NCBI GenBank assembly: GCA_045603125.1
Contig: JAZULN010000061.1
Location: 1-21,741, forward strand
DNA from: CAKSFT01 sp045603125
GTDB taxonomy: Bacteria > Bacillota > Clostridia > UBA1381
Reading direction: 5' to 3'
Length of the DNA stretch: 21,741 bases
Shown here: positions 21,713-21,741 of the stretch, piece by piece
Layout: the number at the start of each line of letters is the position of its first letter
Position numbering within the stretch: the stretch's first letter is position 1
The notes under the pieces: generated by a model
Seen by the model: the letters and a program-made list of their open reading frames with translations, nothing else
What the model was told of the DNA's origin: nothing
Database searches by the model: none
Position numbers and translations under genes: made by a program

Positions 21713-21741
21713 ATTATATCGTATTTGGGAATATTAGTCAA
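21713..21741 (-). promoter_or_regulatory. Promoter of the GH94 gene
   Basis: On the minus strand TTGACT (21736-21741, the last bases of the window) and TATAAT (21713-21718) are separated by 17 bases. The leader to the ATG at 21682 is about 25 bases. Confidence 0.82.

Overview
The window suggests a low-to-moderate GC member of the Clostridia (Bacillota). Support: strong Shine-Dalgarno sites, consensus TTGACA/TATAAT promoters, intrinsic terminators, a TnpX/TnpW-type mobile element, a bacterial ProS with an inserted editing domain, a MetG with a C-terminal tRNA-binding domain, and a CoaX whose sequence style I associate with gut Clostridia. No species is claimed.

Region 1 (1 to about 5040) is the right end of an integrated mobile element whose left end lies outside the window. 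In order it carries the tail of an unknown gene, a hairpin-rich non-coding stretch that is a candidate oriT, a small MobC-like accessory protein with a TTG start, a MOBP-type relaxase, a ParB-like protein, a TnpW-family protein, and a large serine recombinase with its own promoter. No type IV secretion genes are visible. The part seen therefore looks like an integrative mobilizable element or the mobilization/integration end of a larger element. A strong terminator closes the element next to the 3' end of ahcY.

Region 2 (5088-7606, minus strand) is a two-gene operon: an MtaD-type MTA/SAH deaminase followed by an AhcY-family hydrolase. The hydrolase has H-L-E-A-K where classical S-adenosylhomocysteine hydrolases have H-x-T-x-E/Q. 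Together these suggest SAH is removed by deamination to S-inosylhomocysteine, which is then hydrolysed.

Region 3 (7762-16623, plus strand) looks like one seven-gene operon with 12-20 nt gaps, one promoter and one terminator: trmL, a DegV/FakB protein, an archaeal-type phosphoglycerate mutase homologue, an AI-2E/YtvI-like membrane protein, metG, proS and an M16 peptidase. It mixes tRNA modification and charging with lipid, carbon and protein-turnover functions. The two tRNA synthetases have no room for T-box leaders.

Region 4 (16624-21741, minus strand) holds three transcription units. An ECF transporter S component and a type III pantothenate kinase (coaX) sit behind a perfect consensus promoter and probably form a pantothenate uptake and trapping unit. 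A CLC anion transporter related to the fluoride-exporter branch starts at TTG. A GH94 glycoside phosphorylase has its own promoter with a 16-bp palindrome at the start site. No rRNA, tRNA, CRISPR array or insertion sequence was found. No gene-free stretch exceeds 300 bases; the longest, 7607-7856, holds two divergent promoters.
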